Source of the DNA: Fagopyrum homotropicum
Taxonomy: Eukaryota; Streptophyta; Magnoliopsida; Caryophyllales; Polygonaceae
NCBI GenBank assembly: GCA_033239125.1
Contig: BSWB01000008.1
Coordinates: 5,362,001 to 5,426,000 of the forward strand
Length of the DNA: 64,000 nucleotides
Reading direction: 5' to 3'
Shown: piece after piece, positions 39,776 to 49,925 of the stretch
How positions within the stretch are numbered: the stretch's first letter is position 1
How the letters are laid out: each line of letters starts with the position of its first letter
Made by a program: the position numbers and the translations under genes
Notes under the pieces: model-generated
What the model saw: the letters and a program-made list of their open reading frames with translations, nothing else
What the model was told of the DNA's origin: nothing
The model's database searches: none

Positions 39776-40182
39776 TTGCGTTTTCCGGTCACCGCCCCCT
39801 TACCTGAACCTCCACCGCAGCAGCCCGGTGGTTTGACGCTCAATCAAGAAAAGGGCCCAAAGGTATATGGCTCAACTCGAAGAAAGAAAGGTGCAATGGT
39901 GGGATTCTTTTTGATAAACCAAATGGAATTGGTGTTAGTTACTATGTTTAGGTGGGTCATTTCACCTCCATCCATTCATTTTTTGGTTATTTCGGACAAG
40001 GCATTTTACTCGTCAATTTTATCTTGTAATTTGTAGGTACAACAACCTACATGTGTACGACAAGATTTAGGTCACTAGTAATATTGAGAATATGAAAGAG
40101 GATATATAATGGCTGTAATTTCTGTTTTATTGATTCTCATGATATTGCATAGTATTTTTACTAGGATGAGATGTACTGCAAT
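39776..40182. promoter_or_regulatory. Upstream region of the kinase gene
   Basis: This holds the 5' leader and promoter of the minus-strand kinase gene. The leader is G-rich near 39790-39830. I see no motif certain enough to name, and no other gene. Confidence 0.35.
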
Positions 40183-41760
40183 CTAGGTTCTTGTGACAAG
40201 TGTCACGATCATATTGAGTAGTCCTTTGTCTAGGAATGATCTAGAATAAAAAGGACTAGGTATTATTTGTGCCAGTATTTCCCTCGATCCAAGATGTCGA
40301 AGGCAAAGGTTAGTGTGAAGTCTAAAGAACCTCAACAAGGACAATAACTTGGTTAGAAGAACTGCAAGTTGATCTTGAGAGGATATGAACGCCGCTTGAA
40401 GGGGCTTGGACTGCACTCGTTCTCGGACAAAGTTGTAGTCCAACGAGAGTGTGACAAATGAATTTGTAGTTCTTTGAAAATGGATTTGATCCATAATGTT
40501 TCACAGTGCCAAGGATTAGAGCTCGATATTTGGCTTCTGTTGTGGACCTAGCAATGGTAGGTTGTTTCTTGAAGACCATGATATGAGGTTTGATCCATGG
40601 AAAACACAATACGCACTAACTAATCTTCTGTCATTCTTCTCACTCCCTTAGTCACCATTAGAGAAAGTGGAGATGTTGTGTTGTGGAATGGAAGAGATTA
40701 TGAATTGCATATCTATGGTAGCATTGAGATACTTGAGAATGATGTAGCTACTTGCTAGGGAATTTGTTGGGGGTTGTGCATAAGTTGACAAATTCGATTT
40801 ACAACAAATGAAACGTCTGGTCGAGTGAGGGCCAAATATTGTAGACTTCCAACAATACTACAATATTTATGAGGATCTTCAAATGATTTGGATGAAGTGG
40901 AAGTGTCAAAGTCTGAGGCCATAGGTGCTGTAATTGGTTTCGAATTGCTCATTTCTTCTTTGTAGATCACTTCTATAATGTGTTTGGATTGTGAAATTGA
41001 GAAGCCTTTAGTCGATCACTTGATTTCAAGGCCTAAAAAATAATGAGTTGCACCAAGATCATTCATTGAAAAATGATTAAACAGTGTAGAGACAAACTTT
41101 AACAAAAGGAGCTTGTCGGAAGCAATCACTACCAGATCGTCCACATATACTAAAACAAAAATAAATTTATTCCCTTGGCGAAAGATGAACAAGGATGAGT
41201 CAGAAACTGATGGGGCAAAGCCCATGGTAACGAGAACATAACTTAGGCGAGAAAACCAAGCACGAGGTGCTGTTTTAGGCCGTAAAGGGAGTTGTGTAAT
41301 TTGCATATGTGGTTAGGGAATTCACAATGTACAAAACCTAGGGGGTTGTGAAACGTAAACATCCAATTCAAGGGTACCATGTAAGAATGTGTTTTGGATG
41401 TCTAATTGGTTGACAAACCACTAGTTCATTGTAGATAGGGAGAGGAGAAGGCGAATCGGGGAAGGTTTAGCTACGGGACTAAAAGTCTCATTGAAATCCA
41501 ACTTAAATAGTTGGTGGTAGGCTTTGGCTATGAGCCTTGGTTTCCGTTGTTCAAGGAAGTCATCTGAGTTTCGCTTGGTCTTGAAAACTCATTTGACGCC
41601 AATTACATTGGATGAAGCACTGGGAGGGACATGAGTCCAGGTGCTCGTGGTGAGCAAGGCTTTGGATTTAGATTCCATTGCCATTCTTTATTCAAAAAAT
41701 CAGGAAGCCTCGGTAGAACACGTTTGGTTCTTTTGGAACTACTCGAGTATGTGAGCATTG
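40183..41760 (-). pseudogene. Ty1/copia pol relic (RT and RNase H)
   Basis: In broken frames, minus strand, in order: a pre-RT block near 41660-41690 (MAMESKSKALL), an RT start with FLEQRKPRLIAKAYHQ and ETFSPVAKPS near 41450-41570, LDIQNTFLHGTLELDVYVSQ near 41400, the catalytic YVDD block (FVLVYVDDLVVIAS, 41016-41306), YCSIVGSLQYLALTRPDVSF (40755-40970) and RNase H (KKQPTIARSTTEAKYRAL, 40322-40609). Stops and frameshifts are many. No integrase, gag or LTR was recognised, so this is an old fragment distinct from elements E and G. Confidence 0.75.
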
Positions 41761-42362
41761 GGGAGGCCAAGAGAGTTACTCAAAATTAATTAAGATCCCA
41801 ACCACATGACGCTTCTATTCCAGAGAGCTAGTCAAAACGACGTCATTTTGATTAAAATTAAAAAAAACAAAATAAAAAACAAGACTTGCATCTAGACAGT
41901 ATAAAAAAACTAATATCCAAACTCCAAATCATTTACCGAAAATGTGGACCGACAAAAAACATCATACTTGAACCGCCCAATTTAAACTGATGGCATCCCT
42001 TTAAATCGGGGTTACCCAACGAAGCATTTCCCACTCGTCAAGTAACAAGTACAATCTTTCCGCATTCTCCTTCTTCCTCTCCGTCTTCAATCTTCCTCCG
42101 TTACTCATTTACACATATTGAAATGCGTTGGCCAATATCATTCACTTTGCTAGCATAAGAGAAAGGCATCCACGCTATTGAGCAATCACGCTAGCTATAA
42201 GCCACTCTTTCTATCTGTTACTTATGATAATCTGAACAACTGTGTAATCAGTCGCCTTTGATTTGTGCTTCATTGGCCTATACAGGATCTACAAATGTGA
42301 CTCCGTTCATTATTTTTATTTTTCTATCTTTGGCCGGGGAATAGTTTAATGAATTTGCAAAG
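41761..42362 (+). promoter_or_regulatory. 5' region of the PMI1-like pseudogene
   Basis: No open frame is present. A CT-rich leader-like stretch (CTCCTTCTTCCTCTCCGTC near 42067-42085) and a possible acceptor (GGCCTATACAG near 42275-42285) precede the ATG at 42363, which suggests a 5' untranslated exon and intron. Confidence 0.35.
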
Positions 42363-42476
42363 ATGACTACCTTAAGTTTCCAATCTGAAAATGGAGGTCA
42401 TTATAGTAACGGGCAATTGTTGCGTGATATTGAGCAGGTAAGCAAAGCCTCTCGAAGGCCTTTGATTTCTTTCCTC
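42363..42476 (+). pseudogene. PMI1/PMIR-like NT-C2 protein, first part, cut by copia element E
   Basis: The ATG at 42363 opens a frame with NGQLLRDIEQVSKAS, the N-terminal motif of plastid-movement-impaired-1-related proteins (usually SNGKLL.DIE.ISKAL). It is open for 38 codons until the copia insertion after 42476 and continues in frame from 51153. Known relatives act in chloroplast movement or endomembrane organisation. The copia insertion and a later frameshift show this copy is inactive. Confidence 0.6.
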
Positions 42477-42607
42477 TATAGAGAATAAGAATGAATGAAT
42501 ATTGTATATTGATAATAGGGTTACACCGTATATATACACAATTAGACTTGAATAACAAGAAACAGAATATGTAAAATCCTAAAGCCCATTAGGCTACTTG
42601 GCTATTA
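42477..42607 (-). repeat. 3' LTR of element E (131 bp)
   Basis: In plus reading TATAGAGAATAAG to GGCTATTA. The following C15 run (42608-42622) is the polypurine tract on the minus strand. Confidence 0.85.
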
Positions 42608-43030
42608 CCCCCCCCCCCCCCCGCAAGCTGAAGTAGGTTGTGGACGAACTCGAAGCTTGTCACGTAGAAGAAGAAACCGTGTTGTTCCCAGCGGTTTGGT
42701 AAAGATATCCGCAAACTGCTCGGAAGAGGAGACATGGCGAACAAGGAGCTGCTTTCGATCGACTTGTTCGCGAACAAAGAAGTAGTCAAGCTGGATGTGT
42801 TTGGAGCGGGATCCCACCACTAGATTGGTAGTCAGGAATTGGGCTCCGACATTGTCACAAAGCAGAACTGGAGGCGATGTAAGAGGTGTATGCAGTTCAT
42901 GAAGTAGTTGAGTAAGCCACATTACTTCGGCTGCAGTGTAAGCAAGTGCACGATATTCTGCTTCGGTGCTGGAGCGGGCGACAACACGCTGTTTGCGGGA
43001 GGTCCAGCTAACGAGGTTGTCACCGAGATA
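42608..43030 (-). pseudogene. RNase H C-terminal part of element E
   Basis: The frame LGDNLVSWTSRKQRVVARSS then TEAEYRALAYTAAEVMWLTQ, with SKHIQLDYFFVREQV and FADIFTKPLG, is the copia RNase H end. It begins exactly where the CACTA element ends and joins in frame with 47171-47701. The reading frame runs on into the poly-G tract (GGGGG) before stopping in the LTR. Confidence 0.85.
43028..43030. other. 3-bp target duplication ATA of the CACTA element, left copy
   Basis: ATA flanks CACTACAACA at 43031 and recurs at 47171-47173 after GTTGTAGTG. Confidence 0.8.
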
Positions 43031-43056
43031 CACTACAACATTTAGAAACATTGATA

Positions 43057-43620
43057 GCGTTTGAAAAACGCTATGATATACATTAATAGCGTTTTTATAA
43101 ACGCTATGACAGAGCCCGCTATAATAGAGTCACAACTTTTCATAGCGTTTGTACAAACGCTATGAAAAAGTGGACCTATTATAGCGTTTGCAGAAACGCT
43201 ATGGAAAAGTTGACATTAATAGCATTTGTATAAACGCTATGAAAACGTGGACCTATTATAGCATTTATCAAACGCTAGGAAAACATGGACCTATTATAGC
43301 ATTTATCAAACGCTATGAAAACATCAACCAATTGTAGCATATGATAAAACGCTATGGAAAAGTGGACATATTAATAGCGTTTGTGCAAATGTTATGAAAA
43401 AACGAAAGGGTTAAAAGCATTTTTATAAACGCTATGAAAAATGGACCTATTATATAAGTGAACAATAATAGCGTTTCCTCAAATGCTATGGAAATAATGT
43501 CATTTATAGTGTTTTATAAACAATATGAAAACGCTATAGAACCCAATTTATAGAATTTTTTATAAACGATATAAAATCTAACAATAGTGTTTTCTATAAA
43601 TGGTATAGAAACTCAATAAC
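43057..43620. repeat. Left subterminal hairpin repeats of the CACTA element
   Basis: More than ten units of ATAGCGTTT, a few bases, then AAACGCTATG, each a small palindrome, separated by phrases such as AAAAGTGGACCTATT. Copies decay towards the interior. In En/Spm-type elements such arrays bind the element's own DNA-binding protein. Confidence 0.8.
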
Positions 43621-43879
43621 GACATCACACAAAAACCACATTGTTTCATTTTAAAGATTCAATAGAATACAAAACACGAGTTGTTTACCAATAGAACATA
43701 GTTTGACTATACTTATCTAAAATGGATAACCATCTAATGTCATTTCATATTATAACAACTTTGTCTAATGACCATGCAATTGTTGTACAATCTGCATCTT
43801 TAATGCAATCTAACTCAGATGTTGCCCTCCAAAGTGTTGCATCAGAAATCTTAGATATGTTAACCCAAACTCGTACAAC

Positions 43880-44020
43880 ATTAGGACCTAAGGGCCGGAG
43901 TTTTATTTCTTGGATCTTCTACAGTGGGATCAGCAAACTTTCTAACTGAAGCACCAGAAGCTATAAGGGCCGCAACCATCTTCTCCTTGCAAGTGTCCAC
44001 ACCAGCTAAGATGGGATTAA
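43880..44020 (-). pseudogene. Captured exon-like fragment, possibly ankyrin region of a CAMTA-like gene
   Basis: The minus strand reads KEKMVAALIASGASVRKFAD followed by PTVEDPRNKTPA, then a stop. The pattern resembles the ankyrin repeat of calmodulin-binding transcription activators (REKMVAALIASGAS...DPT..DP..KTPA). A splice acceptor-like CATCTTAG lies just before. Identification is from memory of the family pattern and is tentative. Confidence 0.35.
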
Positions 44021-44831
44021 AAAGCTTTATGTAGAAACTATGCAACCTAAAAACATAGTATAATGGAGGATGGGCAACAAGAATAAAGATATACTAAAAG
44101 AGCAACGAGAATAAATATATACTAAAAGAGTCAGTGTTGTAACTTGTCTTTCAAAAATTCCGGCAATACCCAGTCAATGGAGGCAGATGAAGTTTATGAG
44201 CCCGTCCGAAGAGCTTCAATATGGAAGTTATAGTCCTCTCCCTTCTGCTGAGAAGATTCAGACAGTAGAACCTGTACAAATTTAAGAAGCAATTCAACTT
44301 CTTCGAAAAGACCAAAGTAGTTCATTACACATTTCTAAATCAGCATGTAACAGGTAGAAAATGCAAAAAAAATAATAATAACATAAATAGTTGAGTGCAT
44401 TCATGGCCTTAAATCTAGCCCGCATAAGTATTTTTTTCAGTAAGAAGGTGATATAACCACAAGCATTCTCAAAACAAATTTGCTTCAACCACTTATTTTA
44501 TTTCCCACTATCGAAAATAACAAAGCATTTTGTTCTACATATACAATTCAGCTTGTAATCGGAAAAAAATGCATCAACCGTACTAGTTGCGTGCCTTATT
44601 GGCCAAACAAATTTTGCATCAAACTTTGATATTGAAATGAGATAAGCATTCGATTCTCCATTCTAAATCAGCTTTTAACAGGAAAATAAATGGAGATGCA
44701 TTTCTTGTGCTTACCACTAGGATGCATAGATTTTTTTTAAAAAAAACAAAAAAACAAAAGGGATTTCACTTACTGATGTAGCATCAGATCACGACAATAT
44801 CGAATTTCAGATATGAAGATGCATTTCTTAC

Positions 44832-44968
44832 CTCTCTGGTTTAAGATGGCACAACTCATTCTGCCATCTTTTTGATGAATTCACAAACAGATATTCCTTG
44901 ATGAACGTTAACCCATGTTTAATCATCCATGCTCTCTTGTGTTCGATGAGCTCAGTATGTATATCCTT
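44832..44968 (-). pseudogene. Captured exon-like fragment, unknown gene
   Basis: An open minus-strand segment (DIHTELIEHKRAWMIKHG, then FIKEYLFVNSSKRWQNEL) ends at a donor-like GTAAGAAATG at 44831. The left border is approximate. I do not recognise the protein. Confidence 0.35.
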
Positions 44969-45282
44969 CATACAGAAACTATACTTAATAAACAAGTTAC
45001 CAAATTCATAATAATGTAACTAAAAATTCAAAACATTTACGATCAAATATTTTACATAGTCACCTCGAACAACTCTGCACAACAATGAAAAGCTAAGGTC
45101 TCTTTGACCTATTTCAGTTAGGGAAACAAGCAAAGATGATTGGTTTAGGTACTCATGACTGATAAAATTTGGAGAATAAGTAGAGTAATGTTAAGCAATG
45201 GTACATCCACAACAACATCACAAATATGTGGTATGCTTATTAAACATAAATCAAATTTTTAAGAAGATAATTTCCATCCTCA

Positions 45283-45329
45283 CAAGTAAATAGGGCATCA
45301 GCAGATCGAAGCAATTCTTCCCATTTCAT
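45283..45329 (-). pseudogene. Captured exon-like fragment, unknown gene
   Basis: After an acceptor-like TTATTGCAG the minus strand reads MKWEELLRSADALFT. A 33-bp stretch overlapping it (45282-45314) is repeated exactly at 45422-45454. The product is not recognised. Confidence 0.3.
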
Positions 45330-45848
45330 CTGCAATAATTCATGAGAGTAATCTCAAAATACTGACATTCCGAATCTTGGCACTGACATTATTAGGCTTT
45401 GAAGAAGACTCTTGACAATAGACAAGTAAATAGGGCATCAGCAGATCGAAGCAAAAAGCTTAGCGGTACCGGCTTGCTAGTTGACCCTCCTTCATAATGT
45501 AATGCTATGGAGGGAAATCTTCTCCTTTGAAGTACCTGTCCAGCATGTCCTTAACCCCTGCAGCATAGCGCAACTACACCATTTTCGGACTCTGCTTAGT
45601 TTATATTCTTGGAAAACTACTTAAAACATAATAATCAAATGCTGGAAAATGAAAAGACAGTGTGGTGCCTGAAATGTGTGGGGTCATGGCATGGTTTGGC
45701 ATGGATCGCCATGGGTGATCCTTTGGAGCTGGTTGAGTGTACCAGACATCACCACTATAGCTTGAAATTTGATAGATTTATTATAAGCCAACCACTCATT
45801 TAAAAAATATAAATAAGATAGAAAAGGTATATATTACCTCCTATTTAC

Positions 45849-45915
45849 CCACTTGAAATAGCATCAGCAACAACTTGGGCATCCATAATTGCACCACGGG
45901 CGTTGCAATTGTTTC
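45849..45915 (-). pseudogene. Captured exon-like fragment, unknown gene
   Basis: Between acceptor-like ATCTTACAAG and donor-like GTAAAT the minus strand is open in more than one frame, for example NCNARGAIMDAQVVADAISS. The product is not recognised. Confidence 0.3.
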
Positions 45916-46095
45916 CTTGTAAGATTTTGATGCGTAACACTTGTGAAATGATGAAGGGGGTATTTTATTTCATACTAATAATTACAATGTAAGGATTACC
46001 TTTAAAAACTGTGAGATCTTAAATCATATCAAATACTTGAATTTAGCCTCTGCATTTGGAATCACATATATATAAGAAGAAGAAAAAGAGCTTAC

Positions 46096-46148
46096 TCAAA
46101 AATATCAAGGATCAGTTCAACCTCTGCAGCAGTTGGCGCTTCACGAAT
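46096..46148 (-). pseudogene. Captured exon-like fragment, unknown gene
   Basis: A 53-bp segment between acceptor-like GTGAATCAG and donor-like GTAAGCTC reads IREAPTAAEVELILDIF on the minus strand. The clean splice borders suggest capture of genomic DNA rather than of a cDNA. Confidence 0.4.
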
Positions 46149-46662
46149 CTGATTCACACAAAAGAGATAACCTGCGTTAACTTCCATGGATCAGAAAGTT
46201 CAAAAAACATCCAAATAAGGCTTTTAATCATGTGCAGTTAACATCATTATTTCTAGCATAGCAGAAATACAGATTCAACTACATTATCAAGATCATGATG
46301 TAGTTGTTTAACTTCTGTTAGAAAAATCCATTCAAGTTTATAGAAACTTAGGACTAGATTGTTTTGAATTTGTTTCTGAGTTTGTTAGAGCCTTATAATA
46401 GCATCAATTATTCATTGAATAAGCAAGTAGATTTTCACCGTTCAAACTATAAATCTTTCGATTTTTACCCGATTGTTCAATGGGGCATTTTAACAAACAG
46501 GTGGTGTGCGACCTTCAGAGATTTGAGAGGCTGTACACAGATGTTGCCATTAGACCCACAATTTCTAGAAAAGTGAAGACATAATGACTTATATATGTCA
46601 AATATGAAGCTCTAAATTCACCAAAAATGGAGGATTCAGAAAATAATTGAAAAATACCTCTT

Positions 46663-46980
46663 GAAGTGGTGGGTCTTGATGGATCTCTCGCAAAGGGAGG
46701 ACTAAGCCAAGTGACGACTCAACTCAACAATGAAACTCGTTAATTCAAGGTTGTCGCTACTCTCCGTTTCAGTGGAGCAAACAAAAAATTATCCATGAGA
46801 GTTCAGAGGAAGGGAGGAGTGACGAAGTAAAGAAAATCCGTTGGGTTGTTGTAAGAGAAAAACGGTAGTTGGAGGCTTGTGAGAGGGAAGAGATCACTAG
46901 GAAGACGAGAAAGAGGAAGCAGGATGAGGATTTGGTAACCCTAGAGAGGTGGATGAGAAAATATAGCGTGAGTTCAAATG
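46663..46980 (-). pseudogene. Captured first-exon-like fragment, unknown gene
   Basis: The minus strand has a CT-rich leader-like stretch (46800-46980) followed by an ATG near 46793 (MDNFLFAPLKRRVATTLN, then stop). An alternative frame, SSDNLELTSFIVELSRHLA, runs longer. A donor-like AAGAGGTATTT lies near 46663. It looks like the 5' end of a captured gene with a frame change. Confidence 0.35.
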
Positions 46981-47039
46981 GGAGAGGGAACGTTCTTTCC
47001 TTGATTCTTTTCAGCTTGACGCTCTTAATGTTCGAAACT

Positions 47040-47170
47040 TTTTAATAGCGTTTGTTTTATGGGACTTTTTTTTTAAAGTGTTTATATAAATGTAAAACGC
47101 TATTAAACAATAAGCCTTTGTAATTTATAGCACTTGGGTAATGCTATAAAAAGTCAATTTTGTTGTAGTG
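47040..47170. repeat. Right subterminal repeats and terminus of the CACTA element
   Basis: Degenerate ATAGCGTTT and AAACGCTAT units followed by the terminus TTTTGTTGTAGTG. Confidence 0.75.
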
Positions 47171-48122
47171 ATAGATTGCAAACCCGTACTGCGAGTGGTA
47201 GTCAGTGCGATTAGCAGCCCAGCCGGCATCACTAAAGGTTGTGAGGCGAGAGATGTTGGACGGTTGAATGTGTAAGCCAAAGGAAATTGTACCCTGAAGG
47301 TACCGTAAGATGCGTTTGACAACGTTCCAGTGAGGAAGACGGGGCAAATGCATGAACTGGCAAACACGATTGACTGCGTATGCGATTTCCGGTCTAGTGA
47401 TGGTAATATATTGAAGTGCTCCGACAACCTGACGATAAAGAGAGGAGTCAGAGAAGGGATCACCTTGATCAGTGAGCCGGGAGGACGATTTGGCAGGTGA
47501 TCGGATCGGCTTGCACTCATGCATCTTGGCTCGAACCAGAACCTCATGAATGTATTTTCTCTGATGAAGAAGAAGATTACCATTGTGATTTGCAACCTGA
47601 ACACCAAGGAAATAATGGAGAGAATCGAGGTCCTTGAGGGAGAAAGCCTCGTTCAAGCTGCGAACTAGATGTTGCATAGAGGATGGGTTTGAGCTGGTCA
47701 CAATTAAGTTGTCAACATAGGCAAGAACAAATGTGGTGTCGGTGGACGAGTGATGAACAAAGAGGGACGTATCTGAGTAGCATGCCCGGAACCCATGTTG
47801 TGTGAAGAATAGTTTGAGCTTGTTGAACCAAGCTCGATGTGCCTGTGTTTAACCCGTAAAGAGCTTTCTGGAGGCGACATACATGAGTTGGGAACGAGGG
47901 ATGAACAAAGCCGGGAGGTTGTTCCATGAAAACCGTTTCCTGAAGGTCGCCGTTTAGAAAGGCGTTGTTGACGTCGAGTTGACAAATAGGTCATCCTTGA
48001 GAGAGAGCAATAGATAAGACAACGCGAATGGTGGTTGGTTTGACAACCGGACTAAACGTGTCAAAGTAGTCGACTCCTTCCTCTTGATGGAACCCCTTTG
48101 CAACTAGGCGAGCTTTGTAACG
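47171..48122 (-). pseudogene. RT and RNase H start of element E, broken
   Basis: The frame from 48122 shows [20 protein letters not shown], then [20 protein letters not shown], a stop (TGA near 48000) and [21 protein letters not shown] frameshift follows near 47850. The frame 47701-47171 holds SLKDLDSLHYFLGVQ, YRQVVGALQYITITRPEIAY and the beginning of RNase H (TTFSDAGWAANRTDYHS). The catalytic motif reads AYVDN at about 47716 instead of YVDD, losing one metal-binding aspartate. Confidence 0.8.
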
Positions 48123-48677
48123 CTAAATAGAGTCATCTGCATTAGTTTTGATTCTGAAAACCCATTTACAACCAACAAGGTTAGAACCATTAGTACAGGG
48201 AACGAGTTCCCAAGTGTTATTTCTCAAAAGGGCATTATACTCATCCGGCATTGCAAGGTTCCATTTGGGGATTTTGGATGCTTGTGTGTAGGTTTTGGGT
48301 TCCTGGGGTGTAGGTTTGGTGGTGTGATGACACTCATAATCACGAAGGCGGATATTGGGGGTTTGGGTTCGTTGACTGCGGCGAGGATGAGGTAAAGGGG
48401 GTGGAGAGGGTGGAGATATGGATGTGGTTGACGGCTGCATGGTGGGGGAGAAGACAACAGGGAGTGGGGAGGTTGGTATAGGTGTAGGTGAGTGATGCAG
48501 GGATGGAAAGGGCGGGTCACTGGGAAGAGATGGACAAGAAGGCTGGGAAGAAGCAAGTCGAAGCAGGGAGGTGGGAGCAGGTGTGATTATTGGTACGTTT
48601 GGGTTTGATGAGGTAGGTGTAGGTGGTATGTATGGATAGGTACGTTCATCAAATGCAACATGCCGAGCCACATACAT
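48123..48677 (-). pseudogene. Integrase C-terminus to RT linker of element E
   Basis: The frame starts YVARHVAFDE and runs through a Pro/Ser/Thr-rich linker to the pre-RT block KWNLAMPDEYNALLRNNTWE and GCKWVFRIK, then stops at 48123, one codon before RT proper. This linker between integrase and RT is typical of copia pol. Confidence 0.75.
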
Positions 48678-48842
48678 ACGAGAAGATGTGAGATGATAGC
48701 ATAGGTATCCTTTGTGTTTGGTACTGTAACCAAGAAAGAGACATGGAAGGGAGCGGAAATCGATTTTATGGGAGGTATACGGTCGAAGAAAGGGATAGCA
48801 GAGACACCCGAAAACTTTGAGAAAGTTGTAATCGGGTGATCG

Positions 48843-49916
48843 TTAGTAGAGAAGATGGAATGGGGAACTGTGTTGAAGATGTGGTGTTGTAGTGCGATTG
48901 TGAAGATATGTGGCAGTATGGAAGGTATGTTCCCAAAATTTTTGAGAGAGGGAGGCGTGAGCAAGGAGAGCAAGTCCTTTTTCGATGACAATGCGATTTC
49001 GGCGTTCGGCGGCTCCATTTTGCTCTTGGGTATGAGGACAAGACAGACGGTGAAGGATACCATGAGAGGTGAAGAAAGTTGAGAGAGATCGATATTCCCC
49101 GCCACCATCCGTTTGAACAGAACGGATGTTGGTTTGAAATTGAGTTTTGACCATTGCGTGAAAAGCAATGAAAATATCCTTTACTTGAGATTTGTGAGAC
49201 ATAAAGTATATCCAGACAAACTTTGTAGCATCATCAATGAAAAACACAAAGTAGCGGGAGTCATTTAATGATAAAACGGGGGAGGGTCCCCAAACATCAG
49301 AGTATATTAAATCAAAGGGTTTTGATGATTGAACATGCGACATAGGGAGGTCAGAGCGATGACTCTTACCCAATTGACAAGGTCCACACACAGGTGGGAG
49401 TTTATTAGAAGAAACAGGAAAATTAAATTTGGAAACTAAAGATCTAAGAACAAACTCATGTGGATGTCCTAGACGACGATGCCAATCTTCTAAGGATGTA
49501 CGTGAACTCAGCATAACAATTGACGGGTGAAGGATGGTGGGTTGAAGCCGATAGAGTCCACGATCAAGGATTCCTTGGAGAATGGTTTTGCCCTGTAGGT
49601 TCTTCACAAAGCAAGAGTTGGGATAAAAGACCATATAAGCATTGTTATCACGGGTAAGTTGGGACACGCTAAGTAAGTTTTTGGTGATAGATGGAACATG
49701 TAATATATTATTGAGTTTGAGGGATTGATGCAGTGCAGGTAAAGTAGAAGACCCAATATGAGAGATAGACAGTTGGTTACCATTACCGACTTGGAGGCGA
49801 TCCCGGCCATTGTAAGATTTTGATGTGTGGAGATTATCAAACTGAGATGTCACATGATCTGTAGCACCAGTGTCGAAGTACCAGGACGGATCAACCACAG
49901 AAGAGGGTGATGACAT
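48843..49916 (-). CDS. Protease-integrase part of element E pol
   Basis: The protease motif YFDTGATDHVT is near the N-terminus. The integrase has the HHCC region (WHRRLGHP, CGPCQLG), then SDVWGPSPV (first catalytic Asp), SVQTDGGGEY (second) and AERRNRIVIEKGLALLAH (the usual catalytic Glu lies in this block). The frame ends at 48843 by a stop after SPFHLLY. The same frame resumes with homologous sequence, so a premature stop broke pol. Gag lies upstream in the same frame, separated by a single TAA at 49926-49928. Confidence 0.8.
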   Translation of the reverse strand: MSSPSSVVDPSWYFDTGATDHVTSQFDNLHTSKSYNGRDRLQVGNGNQLSISHIGSSTLPALHQSLKLNNILHVPSITKNLLSVSQLTRDNNAYMVFYPNSCFVKNLQGKTILQGILDRGLYRLQPTILHPSIVMLSSRTSLEDWHRRLGHPHEFVLRSLVSKFNFPVSSNKLPPVCGPCQLGKSHRSDLPMSHVQSSKPFDLIYSDVWGPSPVLSLNDSRYFVFFIDDATKFVWIYFMSHKSQVKDIFIAFHAMVKTQFQTNIRSVQTDGGGEYRSLSTFFTSHGILHRLSCPHTQEQNGAAERRNRIVIEKGLALLAHASLSQKFWEHTFHTATYLHNRTTTPHLQHSSPFHLLY

Positions 49917-49925
49917 ATGGGCGGA

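Larger units (their letters stand above)
43031..47170. mobile_element. CACTA (En/Spm) transposon, non-autonomous, carrying host-like exon fragments
   Basis: The termini are CACTACAACA and TGTTGTAGTG with a 3-bp ATA duplication, the hallmark of CACTA elements. The left subterminal region (43057-43620) and the right one (47040-47145) carry repeated ATAGCGTTT/AAACGCTAT units. No transposase motifs were found in 4.1 kb. Excising the element in silico restores the copia RNase H frame. Confidence 0.9.

Noticed and set aside
43722..43949. 75-codon plus frame in the CACTA element
   Set aside because: The opposite strand carries the ankyrin-like residues with splice-like borders, so the plus frame is taken as a shadow.
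48587..49168. 193-codon minus frame beside the element E integrase
   Set aside because: Most of it is a shadow of the integrase frame. Only its final part overlaps real pol sequence after the premature stop, which is covered by the neighbouring entries.
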